Of a DNA stretch of 64,000 bases, positions 1-8,753 are shown piece after piece (position 1 is the stretch's first letter; the number at the start of each line of letters is the position of its first letter). The stretch is from an uncultured Eubacteriales bacterium. Its GTDB lineage: Bacteria; Bacillota; Clostridia; Oscillospirales; Oscillospiraceae. The DNA is taken from assembly GCA_900548625.1 (NCBI GenBank), contig URLO01000001.1, forward strand, positions 124,001 to 188,000. The letters run 5' to 3'. Both the position numbers and the translations under genes were made by a program. The notes under the pieces are model-generated. The model was given only the letters and a program-made list of their open reading frames with translations. It was not told where the DNA came from and did not search any database.

Positions 1-81
1 TATGTAGGATTTTACGAGTCTAATCCTAATACATGGTGCGGGGAATATCAAGAAACGAGTTGCAACAGCGAAGAACAGCTT

Positions 82-459
82 TTAACTACCGAGGTAGCGG
101 TAACACACCATCTTTACCGAATCCTCCGAATTGCGGCCTCCTATGACCGCTGCGACCTCTTTCCATGCGAGCCCTCTCAGGAAGCGCAGCCGGAAGATCA
201 GGCGCGTCTGGTCATCGTCGATGCCTTGAATGAACGGCATGATCTGCCCCTCGCTGGCCTTGACCTCTTCCTCCAGAAAGCCGACACGCGCATCCATATC
301 CACGATCTCAGCTGCGAGGTCGCCGACCTTATCCTTTATGCCGGGAGTATGCGGCATACCTGTGAGGGCAGCCGCGCCGGGGCAAGCCGCGTCACGCAAG
401 GACTGTAGCATCTCCCTTGCCCTTGCCAGTTTCTCTATCAGCTCAAAATGCTGATTCAA
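82..459 (-). CDS. phage late-gene regulator-like protein (DUF1492/sigma-70 region 4-like)
   Basis: 125 aa. The N-terminal half is a coiled-coil-like stretch. The C-terminal half (about residues 80-125, containing DDDQTRLIFRLRFLRGLAWKEVAAVIG) resembles the helix-turn-helix of sigma region 4 in DUF1492/ArpU/RinA-type phage regulators. It is the last gene seen in the leftward early operon, the usual place for a protein that switches on late genes; those lie beyond the window edge. Family assignment is by motif and position. It could also be a plain structural HTH protein. Confidence 0.6.
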   Translation of the reverse strand: MNQHFELIEKLARAREMLQSLRDAACPGAAALTGMPHTPGIKDKVGDLAAEIVDMDARVGFLEEEVKASEGQIMPFIQGIDDDQTRLIFRLRFLRGLAWKEVAAVIGGRNSEDSVKMVCYRYLGS

Positions 460-496
460 TTCCGAAAGCGTCGTAATAGCTCACCCCAATCTGTTC

Positions 497-685
497 TTAC
501 TTCCTCTTGCCACCCTGTCGGCTGACAGTCTCTCCAATCTGCATTTGCCGGTATGTTGGCTGCACTACCTCTACCGACACCACACGGGTATCTCCGTATC
601 GCTCCAAATCCTGAGCGATCTGCTCCTTTATGCCAATGGCCTGCCCCGCCGGGGCGTTCACATGAACGGTGATGACGAGCATCAT
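497..685 (-). CDS. small phage protein of unknown function
   Basis: 62 aa, starting with a hydrophobic strand (MMLVITVHVNAP) and ending in a basic tail (RQGGKRK). Its ATG overlaps the stop of the upstream gene by four bases (ATGA), so it is probably translationally coupled. No recognised domain. The call as a real gene rests on the overlap and its place in a tightly packed operon. Confidence 0.5.
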   Translation of the reverse strand: MMLVITVHVNAPAGQAIGIKEQIAQDLERYGDTRVVSVEVVQPTYRQMQIGETVSRQGGKRK

Positions 686-1383
686 CGCACCGTCTGATAG
701 GCGCGAGCTTTCTTGTTATAGGCCAGATCGACCGGCGCGCCGCAGGAAAGGCAGCTGTAGGTGAAGACGTCCTCCTCGAAATTCGTCCGGTATTTGAAGT
801 GCTTTCCGCACTTGCAGCGGATGTGCGCCGACGTGAGATCGTGCAGCGGCGTCTCTCCGTTGCAGGTTGCGCACCGATAGGACGAGATAGGCTGTTTTGC
901 ACAAAAGCCGCGCAGCTCGCCGCATTGTGCGCACCGAATAAGCAGAAATCCCTTGTATGTCTTCGGCGTGGTCTCCTCGGCTTCCGCTCTATCAGGGATA
1001 GCCCAGGCCTCTTTCGGCCCGAACATAGTCTCCGCACGGCTGGGCTTTGCACGAAGCAAAGTCGGCTCTGCCTTGTGTATCTCCGGCAGGGAGGCCTTCG
1101 TTGCAGCGCCGCGCCACACAGGGCGGCAGTCTATGCCGTTTCCGAGACGGCAATGCCATCTGTTCGCGCCGCTGAACTCCTCTTTCTCTCCGTGCTCACA
1201 ATATTCGCAGTTGCCGTTCAGCCACAGCAGGGCGGCAATATCGGTCGCGGCGGCGTTGATTGCCTCCTCCGCTCCTGCGAACTCCTGCACCAAGTCAAAA
1301 AGGCGGCTGTAATCGTCATACTGAATACGCCCGTTCTCATTCAGCTCATTGATAAAATCGAGCAGGTTTTCAAATCGTTCCAT
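682..1383 (-). CDS. phage zinc-ribbon protein
   Basis: 233 aa. The N-terminal 80 residues contain NCEYCEHG and WHCRLGNG cysteine pairs. The C-terminal 80 residues carry further CxxC pairs (RCAQCG, RCATCNG, RCKCG, SCLSCG), so the protein should bind two or three zinc ions. A linker of about 60 residues between them is rich in Ala, Glu and Pro. Several genes of this operon encode similar zinc-ribbon proteins. Role unknown; nucleic-acid binding is the likeliest guess. Confidence 0.6.
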   Translation of the reverse strand: MERFENLLDFINELNENGRIQYDDYSRLFDLVQEFAGAEEAINAAATDIAALLWLNGNCEYCEHGEKEEFSGANRWHCRLGNGIDCRPVWRGAATKASLPEIHKAEPTLLRAKPSRAETMFGPKEAWAIPDRAEAEETTPKTYKGFLLIRCAQCGELRGFCAKQPISSYRCATCNGETPLHDLTSAHIRCKCGKHFKYRTNFEEDVFTYSCLSCGAPVDLAYNKKARAYQTVR

Positions 1384-1395
1384 AGAAGCTCCTTT

Positions 1396-1776
1396 TCATT
1401 CCATCACCACGCAACCACAGACTGTACATTGACCGTGAAAGTGTCCGTTGCTGCGCGCCCTTGCCCCGACCATCGTGCTCTTTCCTCCGCAGGAGGGGCA
1501 GTCCATGCGAACTTCCTCCGGCGGCTTGCTCCATTCCTCCGTAAGCGCGTCGGGCAGAAACCTTTGACCGCAGAAGACACACCGCTCCAAGCTGTACGGC
1601 ATATTCCCGCAGGAGGGGCATTCGGGATATCTGCCGCTCCAATAATCCTCAGCCCAGCGAATATGTACCGGCTCAGCCTTGCCGTTTTCCTTATCATCGG
1701 CGGCGGGCTGGTGTTCGCAGGTATCGCAGTAAAACTCCTTCTTGCAGACCAAGCCCTTATCCCAATGGCAGTACAT
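1396..1776 (-). CDS. phage zinc-ribbon protein
   Basis: 126 aa with at least four CxxC pairs (CDTC, CPSCG, CVFCG, CPSCGG, CTVCG). The frame stays open upstream to 1965, but the ATG at 1776 has a GGAG eight bases away and begins just inside the stop of the upstream gene, so I prefer it. Likely a small zinc-binding protein of the phage early region; function unknown. Confidence 0.55.
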   Translation of the reverse strand: MYCHWDKGLVCKKEFYCDTCEHQPAADDKENGKAEPVHIRWAEDYWSGRYPECPSCGNMPYSLERCVFCGQRFLPDALTEEWSKPPEEVRMDCPSCGGKSTMVGARARSNGHFHGQCTVCGCVVME

Positions 1777-1792
1777 AGTGAGATCTCCGGTA

Positions 1793-2212
1793 TCAATCAT
1801 TTCTGTCGTCCTCCTTCGGCGGCGCAGGCAGCGGCATCCAATAGACAACTGCAACATCGCTTCTATCTCCGATACCGACATGGACGCTCCATTCCGCCCT
1901 TTCGGGAGCGCACCAGCCCATATAGACGCCCCATCTTTCGTGCCAATACGCGACAACGAGGACATTGCTACGATCTTCCGGTAACCTCTCTTTTACAGAT
2001 ACCCATTTTGGCATCCGTTTTGTCGCAGCATTCAGCTTCAATTCGAGCCGGCCGGAATAGCGCTTGCTATCCTCGAACATCATCCCCATCTTTACGATTT
2101 CGTCCGGCATCAACTCTGTTGCTTCGTAGGAGGCAAGCCGCGCCAGTGCAACCTCGTACCCACGGCGGCAGTAAAGCCGCCCATCCTCGTCATACCATGT
2201 CAGCTTATCCAT
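1793..2212 (-). CDS. DUF551 domain phage protein
   Basis: 139 aa from the ATG at 2212, which follows a clear GGGAGG. The C-terminal 70 residues (WVSVKERLPED, then YWHERWGVYMGW, then VVYWMPLPAPP) match the DUF551 pattern common in phages and prophages of Firmicutes and Proteobacteria. No enzymatic role is known for the family. It overlaps the preceding gene by eight bases and belongs to the same transcript. Confidence 0.7.
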   Translation of the reverse strand: MDKLTWYDEDGRLYCRRGYEVALARLASYEATELMPDEIVKMGMMFEDSKRYSGRLELKLNAATKRMPKWVSVKERLPEDRSNVLVVAYWHERWGVYMGWCAPERAEWSVHVGIGDRSDVAVVYWMPLPAPPKEDDRND

Positions 2213-2474
2213 TGTGTTCCTCCCTCGACTTGAAGCTGCCTGCCGCCCGGCAGCTCCCCCAGTGGGGAGCGAAGCCGGTGCCGGTGGCCTTGTGCGGATC
2301 TTCGGTATACTCACAGGAGATAACCTCGCCGTTCGGCGTCACGATCTTTTTACTGCCGGAACGGGGCTTTTCGATGTAATAGCGCGGGGTGGCGTCACAC
2401 GGCATAGACTTCCCGCCGGGTGTTCTGATCCAGACGATAGCCGCGCCGCAGCCTTTGCAGGTAGACGCTCTCAT
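2205..2474 (-). CDS. small phage zinc-finger-like protein
   Basis: 89 aa. It starts with a CKGCG pair and has a later Cys-His pair (HWGSC), suggesting one zinc site. The fragment GGKSMPCDA recurs in small proteins of Firmicute prophages. It overlaps both neighbours by a few bases. Function unknown. Confidence 0.5.
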   Translation of the reverse strand: MRASTCKGCGAAIVWIRTPGGKSMPCDATPRYYIEKPRSGSKKIVTPNGEVISCEYTEDPHKATGTGFAPHWGSCRAAGSFKSREEHNG

Positions 2475-3844
2475 TCGTCGGTCACCTCCCCGAAAAGCTC
2501 ATGTGTTCCGTCCTGGAGAGCCTTTTCATCGTCGGACATCTCGTAGCCCAGCTTGACGAGCAACGCATAGATGCGGTCCAGCTTCTCGTTTTCCTCATGC
2601 TTCATGGTGTAGCTGTTCCAGTAGCTGCGGAAATAGCCCTCGGACTTTCCGTCACCCAGGCGCGCATAGATCATTCGCAGGAGTGCCTTTTCGGGCGTCT
2701 TGCCGATCGCGTCGGTCACGGCCTGGAGCGTAAATGCGGCATCGTCCTCGCCGTCCTCGTCATCTTCGGCAAGGGTCTCGGCGCCAGTAGCCTGCGCGAT
2801 CTCCTCTTCGGTGAGCCAACCGGTATCGTCCCAGTATTCGGCGTAGGCCCACAGCGCCACGATGTCCGCAAGGCGCTTTTTGATGGCGGCTGTGGAAACG
2901 GTAGCCACGAAGTCGGCGCGAAGCTCGTAGGCGCGGGCGGTTGCTTCGGACAGCGCCTTTTCTGCGGCGTCCTTTCGCTCCTGCTTCAGCTGCTCCTCGC
3001 GCTCTTTCGCTTCTTCCTCCGGGGTAAGGGCGGTAGGCTCATCCTTGACCATCAGCACAATATAACCCCATGTTTCGACGAAGAAGAAATACTCAATGGT
3101 ATCGGCATCCTCCGGGCGATCCACTTTGACTTCGCCGTTAGTATAGAAGCTATTGACTCTCTTATATCCGGTCTTGTCGGTGATCTGCGTCGCAAAGGTA
3201 CTCAGCTGCTCTACCCATAGGGCTTTACGCGCTTCTGCGGCTTCATCATTGATGGCCTGTTTCAGCTTGTACTTGAAGTTCTCGGTGCCGATGTAATCAA
3301 GCATTTCGTTCTTGCGCTCCGGGCTTTTCAGCTTGTCCAGCTCCATGTACTCGAAAAGGCTGACGCCGCGCTCCTCGGACTTCTTGAATTTGTCCTTATC
3401 CAGCTCCAGGAGCTTCACACGGCGCCGGACGGTGGTGGCGGAAAAACCGGACTTTTCCGCGATGTCCTCGACGGTATCGCCCATGTCAAGCATCATCTGG
3501 AAGCCCTGCGCCTGCTCATAGACCGTCAGATCGGACCGCTGCATATTCTCCGTGAGCATCGTACTCAGCTGCTCCCGCTCCGACATCTCGACCACGACGC
3601 AGGGAAGCTCCTCCAGACCGGCCAGCTTTGCGGCCGCAAGACGGCGGTGGCCGATGATAACGCGGTAGCTTTCTCCGTCCCACTTCTTTGTGATTTCCCC
3701 GATCAGCGGAACAACGGTGAGGTTTTGGAGTACGCCGTTGACCTTGATGCTCTCAGCCAGCTCGGTCACATCGCCCAGGTCCTTACGGGGGTTATCGGGA
3801 TGCCTCCACAGTTTACTGACCGGAATGTACTTGATTTCTGCCAT
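2471..3844 (-). CDS. ParB/Spo0J-like nuclease-domain protein of phage
   Basis: 457 aa from the ATG at 3844, which has AAAGGAG about eight bases upstream. Residues 1-100 form a ParB N-terminal domain with HPDNPRKDLG and GHRRLAAAKLAG. TENMQRSDLTVYEQAQGF follows, and then a helix-turn-helix (EDIAEKSGFSATTVRRRVKLL) at about 130-160. The long C-terminal half is acidic and unassigned. No parA partner lies nearby, so a role in phage replication or gene control is more likely than partition. Confidence 0.8.
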   Translation of the reverse strand: MAEIKYIPVSKLWRHPDNPRKDLGDVTELAESIKVNGVLQNLTVVPLIGEITKKWDGESYRVIIGHRRLAAAKLAGLEELPCVVVEMSEREQLSTMLTENMQRSDLTVYEQAQGFQMMLDMGDTVEDIAEKSGFSATTVRRRVKLLELDKDKFKKSEERGVSLFEYMELDKLKSPERKNEMLDYIGTENFKYKLKQAINDEAAEARKALWVEQLSTFATQITDKTGYKRVNSFYTNGEVKVDRPEDADTIEYFFFVETWGYIVLMVKDEPTALTPEEEAKEREEQLKQERKDAAEKALSEATARAYELRADFVATVSTAAIKKRLADIVALWAYAEYWDDTGWLTEEEIAQATGAETLAEDDEDGEDDAAFTLQAVTDAIGKTPEKALLRMIYARLGDGKSEGYFRSYWNSYTMKHEENEKLDRIYALLVKLGYEMSDDEKALQDGTHELFGEVTDE

Positions 3845-3894
3845 AAAACGCTCCTTTCTTATGCCGAGCTTTGCCCCTCGGCTGGGACAGTTTA

Positions 3895-5097
3895 TTATTT
3901 TCGGCTCATGCCGTTCACGCGGCACCAGTGCCGCTGGGCCTGCTTCTTCCTCGCGGTGCGGCAGGCCGCGCAGAAGCGGTTTTCCTTGCGCTCGTAGAAG
4001 GTACCGCCGCACCGTGCGCAATACTGAGGCTGAATACGCCGGAATGCTGTGCAGCTGTCGCAATCCGTACACCCTGCGGAGCATCCGCCAATGTCGTCCC
4101 AATTCATGCACATAAACCTCTGCCAGTAAGGATCGTAGCCGAGATCGTTCATGCGCTTACGAAGGACCGTTGCCAGCGCGGACAGGTCGCGCCTGACCTG
4201 ATGGCGGGTGCGGGAGATATAGAAGCCATGACGGACGTCCATTTCCGGCGCACCGTGCCCCCACGCGCCATCACCGAGCATTTCCCGCACCTTGTCGGCG
4301 TTCTCGGTCAGATAATCGTTGTAGACCTTGGATCGGACGCACTTTTCGGAACGGCCGACCGCCTTGCCTATGGCAGCGTAGCTGTCGCCGTGGCGGATGC
4401 CGTCTGCCAGTATTTCAAAATCCTCGCTGGTCCATGTGCCACGCTTGCCAGTCAGTTCCATCGCAACGGGGCGATCCTTGATGCCGAGGTCGCGGCAGCG
4501 GCGCGCAATCGCACCGTGAGAACGATGCATCATCTCGGAAATTTCCGCCCATGAGTACCTGTGCTTGCTGAGCAGCATCTTCAGCCGAGAGTCCTCGTCC
4601 TCGCCCCATGGGTCTTTCCTCTGAATGGCGTATGCCTCGAAGTCTTTCTTGCGCTGCTCGACTACCCACTCAGGCTCCTCACCAAGCGCCAACGGCTCCA
4701 TCTTGGAAAAGTCGATGAAGCTGCGGTATCGCTCGGCCCATTCCCAGAATTCATCAATGTAGACCACCCGAAAGCTGCAGCGGTCAACCTTCTTCGTATG
4801 GACGGGGAGGCCCCTGTTTTCCACCCAGCTTTTCATCTTGTAGCCGTAGGAGCTGCTTCCTCCCGTCACTGCCAGCAGGAGTTGATTTAGAGTGACATAC
4901 TCACCGGCCATCAGCACCGCGCCCAGGCCAAGACGCTGCGCTCTGACCTTGACGGCATTTGTTGTACGGTTGAGCTTCTTTGCGATGGCCGGGACAGAAA
5001 TCTGCCCCCACTTTTCCATCAAATAATCTTCTTCCTCGGGCTTCCATGTCCGACTCCCGAGCGGCGGCTGCTGCCGCATTCCGTTTCCTCCCATCAA
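3895..5097 (-). CDS. phage SANT/Myb-like DNA-binding protein with C-terminal zinc cluster
   Basis: 400 aa. Three helix-turn-helix-like segments are visible: WKPEEEDYLMEKWGQISVP near the N terminus, WGEDEDSRLKMLLSKHRYSW in the middle, and WTSEDFEILADGIRHGDSY at about 220-240. The first and last resemble SANT/GcrA-type tryptophan-spaced helices. The C-terminal 90 residues hold about ten cysteines, including CARCGGTF and FCAAC. Such proteins are frequent in Clostridial prophages; the DNA target is unknown. It overlaps the downstream methylase-like gene by four bases. Confidence 0.6.
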   Translation of the reverse strand: MMGGNGMRQQPPLGSRTWKPEEEDYLMEKWGQISVPAIAKKLNRTTNAVKVRAQRLGLGAVLMAGEYVTLNQLLLAVTGGSSSYGYKMKSWVENRGLPVHTKKVDRCSFRVVYIDEFWEWAERYRSFIDFSKMEPLALGEEPEWVVEQRKKDFEAYAIQRKDPWGEDEDSRLKMLLSKHRYSWAEISEMMHRSHGAIARRCRDLGIKDRPVAMELTGKRGTWTSEDFEILADGIRHGDSYAAIGKAVGRSEKCVRSKVYNDYLTENADKVREMLGDGAWGHGAPEMDVRHGFYISRTRHQVRRDLSALATVLRKRMNDLGYDPYWQRFMCMNWDDIGGCSAGCTDCDSCTAFRRIQPQYCARCGGTFYERKENRFCAACRTARKKQAQRHWCRVNGMSRK

Positions 5098-5951
5098 AAT
5101 AGAGTGAGCTGGCCGGTTTTCGTTTCCGCCAGCGGTTGAGACTGTTCCAGCGGCGAGGCAGGCACCGGCGGATCTGCCGGTACCTGCTCGGCCGCGTTCC
5201 GAAACAGAAGATCCATTTGCGCCCCGATGCGGCGGTAATGCCAGACATCTCGGAAATACATCGGCGTGTACCAGACCTGTGGGCCGTCCTTTGGCAGCAG
5301 GCCGTGAGCATCATAACTGGTAGTCGGCCGCACGATGGAGTCATCAATGACAACATAGCCGGGGCAGCCGAGCAAGCTAAGTTGGATGTAACACATACAC
5401 CCGGCAAGAAAGTCTATGTCCTGCGCCACGAACAACACCGAAGTCTGATAGTTGATGTGCTGTCTCCGGCACTCGTTGGCAAATGCGATCAGCAGCGCAC
5501 CAGCGCCGCAGGCGGGATCGCTCACGGATATCCAACCCTGCTTTTCTATCCGCGCCGCCATATCGGGGCCATAGGTGATTGCGGACATCGCCCTGCAGAT
5601 ATCGTACGGAGTGAAGAATTGTCCTTTCCATTCGTTTCCGAGGCCGAGTGCCATAAAAAGCTCACCGAGGAAGTCCTGCTCGGGATCGCGCTCCAATTCG
5701 GCTACGACCTCAAGCAACATATCTGCAAAGACTTCCAGCTCCTTAGCGGAATACTTCTCTGCGCGACTGCGGTACATTTCTTCCCTGGCCTTGGCCTGCG
5801 GGCCTCCCATCGTGTTGGCGATTGCGATGGCCGACATGATGATGAAGTCCTGCCAGATGTCCCAGCGGGAATACTTCCCACTCAGCCCTTCTATGAAGCG
5901 GACGATATTCTTCTGACTTTCCCCTCTGACGTGCCGCAGGGCGTTTCCCAT
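5094..5951 (-). CDS. N-6 DNA methylase-like protein of phage
   Basis: 285 aa. Residues about 110-150 carry FFTPYDICRAM and then DPACGAGALLIAFA, the SAM-binding motif I of type-I-like adenine methylases. AQDIDFLAGCMCYIQLSLLG follows, as in HsdM-like proteins. I see no clear catalytic (N/D)PP(Y/F) motif where it should follow; the strand reads VVIDDSIVRP. It may therefore be inactive or use a divergent motif. The tail QLTLF resembles a clamp-binding peptide. No restriction partner is adjacent; it could protect phage DNA. Confidence 0.65.
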   Translation of the reverse strand: MGNALRHVRGESQKNIVRFIEGLSGKYSRWDIWQDFIIMSAIAIANTMGGPQAKAREEMYRSRAEKYSAKELEVFADMLLEVVAELERDPEQDFLGELFMALGLGNEWKGQFFTPYDICRAMSAITYGPDMAARIEKQGWISVSDPACGAGALLIAFANECRRQHINYQTSVLFVAQDIDFLAGCMCYIQLSLLGCPGYVVIDDSIVRPTTSYDAHGLLPKDGPQVWYTPMYFRDVWHYRRIGAQMDLLFRNAAEQVPADPPVPASPLEQSQPLAETKTGQLTLF

Positions 5952-5954
5952 GAC

Positions 5955-6185
5955 TTAGCCCTCCTTGTCCGCTGCTTTCAGTTCTGCGGCTTCGCGCAGC
6001 TGCGGAGCGACTGACTTAACGGCGGCTTGATACCCGGCGTCATACCCGCGTTTCCACACGCGGCTGAGGTAGGCCGCAAGCGTCGCCTTGTCCATGTGCT
6101 TGATTGTCTTGTAATCCTCGCGGCGCATCTGACCGGCAAGCTGCAGGTCGTGCGCGGTATGCTTATTGGCATTTACGGTCGGCAT
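5955..6185 (-). CDS. small phage protein of unknown function
   Basis: 76 aa, helical and basic in the middle (YLSRVWKRGYDAGYQAAVKS). The ATG at 6185 overlaps the upstream stop (TGATG), indicating coupling. No recognised domain. Confidence 0.5.
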   Translation of the reverse strand: MPTVNANKHTAHDLQLAGQMRREDYKTIKHMDKATLAAYLSRVWKRGYDAGYQAAVKSVAPQLREAAELKAADKEG

Positions 6186-6868
6186 CAATCTTCACCGCCT
6201 TCCGTGTCGTCAGGCTCGTCGGTAGGGAGGACCTCGCGGCCATCGGAGCCGTTATACGGACCGACGACACCCAGCTCCTCCAGTGCGTCAATCAGACGCG
6301 CAGCCTTTGCGTAGCCAACGCTCATACGGCGTTGCAACAGCCCCACAGTCGCTTTATTCTCTGCCCGAACAATGGTAATGGCCTGCTGAATGTCGGGGTC
6401 GTCCAGGTCAACCTCGGGGCCATCCTCGCCCTGCATATCCCCCTCGTCCTCCGGCTCCTCGTCGGTATCGCCAGCCTCGTCCTCGTCAATGACCGGCATG
6501 AGGCCGCTGCGCAATGCGTTCTTTTCCAGCACATCGCGGAAGAAATACTGCTGCCAGTAGGTAATCATCTTCACCAGAATGGACTCGATCTTGGTGCGGA
6601 GCGTCTTGCTGATGGTAAAGGTGCCGCCCGTTACCTTCGTGTCCAGACCGCCGTCCTCGAAGATCCAGGACATGGAGGCGTCGGGGCTGCGGTAGCCGAC
6701 CTCCTCGACATTCTCCAGCATGGAAATCTGCGCATCCATGCCCTGTACGGGCTTGATGGTAAAGATGATTGGGTATCTGTCTTTTTCAAAGCGATAGACG
6801 AGATCGTGCTCATCGCACAGGCCCTGCATCTTCTTCTTTTGGGCTTCATACATGGAAATTTCGCTCAT
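6185..6868 (-). CDS. phage protein with C-terminal FtsK-gamma-like winged helix
   Basis: 227 aa from the ATG at 6868 (AAAGGAG upstream). A very acidic linker (about residues 125-155) separates the N-terminal half from a C-terminal domain. That domain reads ITIVRAENKATVGLLQRR and then GYAKAARLIDALEELGVVGP, the pattern of the FtsK/SpoIIIE gamma DNA-reading winged helix. Here it is detached from any motor domain. It may read DNA sequence for another protein; this is inference from the fold pattern. Confidence 0.6.
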   Translation of the reverse strand: MSEISMYEAQKKKMQGLCDEHDLVYRFEKDRYPIIFTIKPVQGMDAQISMLENVEEVGYRSPDASMSWIFEDGGLDTKVTGGTFTISKTLRTKIESILVKMITYWQQYFFRDVLEKNALRSGLMPVIDEDEAGDTDEEPEDEGDMQGEDGPEVDLDDPDIQQAITIVRAENKATVGLLQRRMSVGYAKAARLIDALEELGVVGPYNGSDGREVLPTDEPDDTEGGED

Positions 6869-6887
6869 GGTGGTAACTCCTTTCAAT

Positions 6888-7400
6888 TCAGTTGAGCAGG
6901 AGCAGCGTGCCATTCCACGCCGTCTGCACTTGATATTTCTCCAAGTCGGCCTCCGTCACATACTTGCGGCCGAAGTGGTCTTTCATGGTCTTCCAGATGT
7001 CCCAGGGGACGCAATAGACCATGCCGGAGCTGAAACCGGCGATGACAAAGCAGCGAGCGCCGAGCGCCTGATGCCTGTCCATATAGTCCTGCTGGCTCTG
7101 GAGGACGCGGCTCTGCTCCATTCGGTCGGCGGCGGTGAATTTCGCCTCGAACATGACCGTCCTGCCGCCCTTGATGGTGCCTTTATAGTCCGGCTGTGCC
7201 TGCTTTTCGTAGTAGGCGATGAACTTGCCATTGCCGAGATTTTTCGTGGGGTGCATCGGCTCCGGCGTCTTTTCGATGATCGCAAAGCCTTTCTGTGCGT
7301 AGTAGGCAAAGGAATCGTCGATGCGGCTCTCAAACTGCTTACCGCGGGCTTTTGCGATCTTGCCGAGCAGCTGGCGCTTCGGGTCTTTCTTCACAGTCAT
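6888..7400 (-). CDS. RecU-like Holliday junction resolvase
   Basis: 170 aa. An N-terminal helix (KARGKQFESRIDDSFAYY) is followed by a PD-(D/E)XK core, with PDYKGTIKGG and then VMFEAKF, and by QQDYMDRHQALGA and a hydrophobic strand. This order matches RecU-type resolvases found in Firmicutes and their phages. It would resolve branched recombination or replication intermediates, in keeping with the SSB and Sak4-like genes upstream. It overlaps the downstream gene-pair boundary at 7397-7400. Confidence 0.7.
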   Translation of the reverse strand: MTVKKDPKRQLLGKIAKARGKQFESRIDDSFAYYAQKGFAIIEKTPEPMHPTKNLGNGKFIAYYEKQAQPDYKGTIKGGRTVMFEAKFTAADRMEQSRVLQSQQDYMDRHQALGARCFVIAGFSSGMVYCVPWDIWKTMKDHFGRKYVTEADLEKYQVQTAWNGTLLLLN

Positions 7401-7579
7401 GAGAGATACCCTCCCAGCCATAGCCCGCTGGCGAGCATTCCCAGCCCGATGCAACCTTGCCGGAGTATCTGGCTCATGGGGATAAGGTCGCAATCGCTGG
7501 CGCCGGCAGTTCCGAGGACCAGGAGGAAGCCGAGCGCGGCGATGATGCCGCAGGCTTGCCGAAATCTCTTTCGCGTCAT
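7397..7579 (-). CDS. small membrane protein of phage
   Basis: 60 aa. A basic start (MTRKRFRQ) leads into two hydrophobic segments, about residues 9-27 and 40-58. The stop overlaps the start of the RecU-like gene (ATGA). Possibly holin-like, but it lies in the early operon. Function unknown. Confidence 0.45.
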   Translation of the reverse strand: MTRKRFRQACGIIAALGFLLVLGTAGASDCDLIPMSQILRQGCIGLGMLASGLWLGGYLS

Positions 7580-7584
7580 GCTCG

Positions 7585-8202
7585 TTACCTCCAGATGTAT
7601 TCGCGGCAGAAGATGTGATCTCCGATCTGCCCCCATACGCGGTCATTCTCTCCATTGCGGGAGAAGAAAACCACGTCGGCGTCAAGGATCGTGTCTCCAT
7701 ACAGAGCGCCGTTGATGGCGTCATACTGCGCTTGCGCCGGCGTCGCGGTGCTGACCGCGTAGATGGTGGAGAACTGGGGAACATCGCCGTCTTCTCCTTG
7801 GTGCAGCACATCGTGTACTGAGTCCGGGAAAGCGGAGTGCAGCACGCGGTTGAAAACGACTTCGACAACGGCCTGCTGCCCCTCGGCGCTCTGATTGCCG
7901 GCTTCGAGGAATACGACCGCAGCCAGTTCTGCCAGCTCCTCGTCAGTCATTTCGATGTTGACATACCGAGCTGCACGGGCGGGACGATCTTCGGCCCTGG
8001 TAACTTGCTCAGCCTCGGTCATTTCTGCTTCTAAAAGCCGGACAGGTGCTGTCGTTGCTGGGTTTTCTAACTTGCCGGTCATTTGTGCCGACGCTGCGGC
8101 TTCCTCGCTAACACTGATGCGGAGAGCCACGATGCAGGCTAAAACTGCGAGCAGGCAGATAAGCGGCGCCGGCGAAGCCCTCCTTTTTCTTCTTCGTTTC
8201 AT
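7585..8202 (-). CDS. SleB-type cell wall hydrolase (Hydrolase_2)
   Basis: 205 aa. The N terminus is a membrane anchor or signal (RRRKRR followed by ICLLAVLACIVALRI). Residues about 85-205 form a SleB-like lytic domain: LAAVVFLEAGNQSAEGQQAVVEVV carries the catalytic Glu of this family, then NRVLHSAFPDSV and later FCREYIW. It would cleave peptidoglycan, perhaps at infection or lysis, but sits among replication genes. Start chosen by AGGAGG before the ATG at 8202. Confidence 0.75.
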   Translation of the reverse strand: MKRRRKRRASPAPLICLLAVLACIVALRISVSEEAAASAQMTGKLENPATTAPVRLLEAEMTEAEQVTRAEDRPARAARYVNIEMTDEELAELAAVVFLEAGNQSAEGQQAVVEVVFNRVLHSAFPDSVHDVLHQGEDGDVPQFSTIYAVSTATPAQAQYDAINGALYGDTILDADVVFFSRNGENDRVWGQIGDHIFCREYIWR

Positions 8203-8753
8203 GTTTTCCCTCCTATCTGCTTCATGCCCGGCCCGACCGCTTTTCGCGGCCCGCTGTTGAGCGCGCTTGTCTGCCGGATGATCGTTTCATATGCGGACTT
8301 GAAACCGTCGTAGTTGTAATACTCGTATGTCTTTACGGTGCCGTCGCCAAAGGTGCGCTCTCCTGTTGCAATCAACCGAGAGGGGCCACCCATAGCCTCA
8401 ATGACGCGCCTGATATCCGTTCCCTCCGACAATCTTGCCACAGCCTCCTCTGGTGTTTTCCCAAAGTCCATATCGAGCTTGAGGTAATTCCACGCCTGGT
8501 CAATCCGCGCCCTCACTTCGGCCTGCACCTTTTCGGCTTTTTCCTTGAATTCTGCGATAGTCGGCGGGAATTTACACTCGCGTACCAACTTTACAACAGC
8601 CTGCTGCCCCGTCCAGAAGTCGATCTCCGGCAAGCAGGTCACCCACAGATTGATGGTAGGGCCGAGCTTTGCGATGCCGCCCTTGAAAACCTCTGCATTC
8701 GGATAGGCAAGGAGCATCACGGCGAATATCTCGCTCATTTCCTTGTGCGTCAT
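8199..8753 (-). CDS. replicative helicase loader/inhibitor-like protein (G39P-like)
   Basis: 184 aa. The first 70 residues (MTHKEMSEIFAVMLLAYPNAE ending in CKFPPTIAEFKEKA) follow the pattern of the SPP1 G39P helicase inhibitor/loader family. The gene sits immediately downstream of a replisome-organiser-like gene and overlaps it by four bases, as helicase loaders usually do. It would bring the host or phage replicative helicase to the origin. Assignment by N-terminal pattern and context only. Confidence 0.5.
   Translation of the reverse strand: MTHKEMSEIFAVMLLAYPNAEVFKGGIAKLGPTINLWVTCLPEIDFWTGQQAVVKLVRECKFPPTIAEFKEKAEKVQAEVRARIDQAWNYLKLDMDFGKTPEEAVARLSEGTDIRRVIEAMGGPSRLIATGERTFGDGTVKTYEYYNYDGFKSAYETIIRQTSALNSGPRKAVGPGMKQIGGKT

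Noticed and set aside
799..2379. 526-codon rightward frame across the phage early genes
   Set aside because: Antisense to five overlapping leftward genes with ribosome sites and zinc-ribbon or DUF551 patterns. Its own translation has no coherent features.
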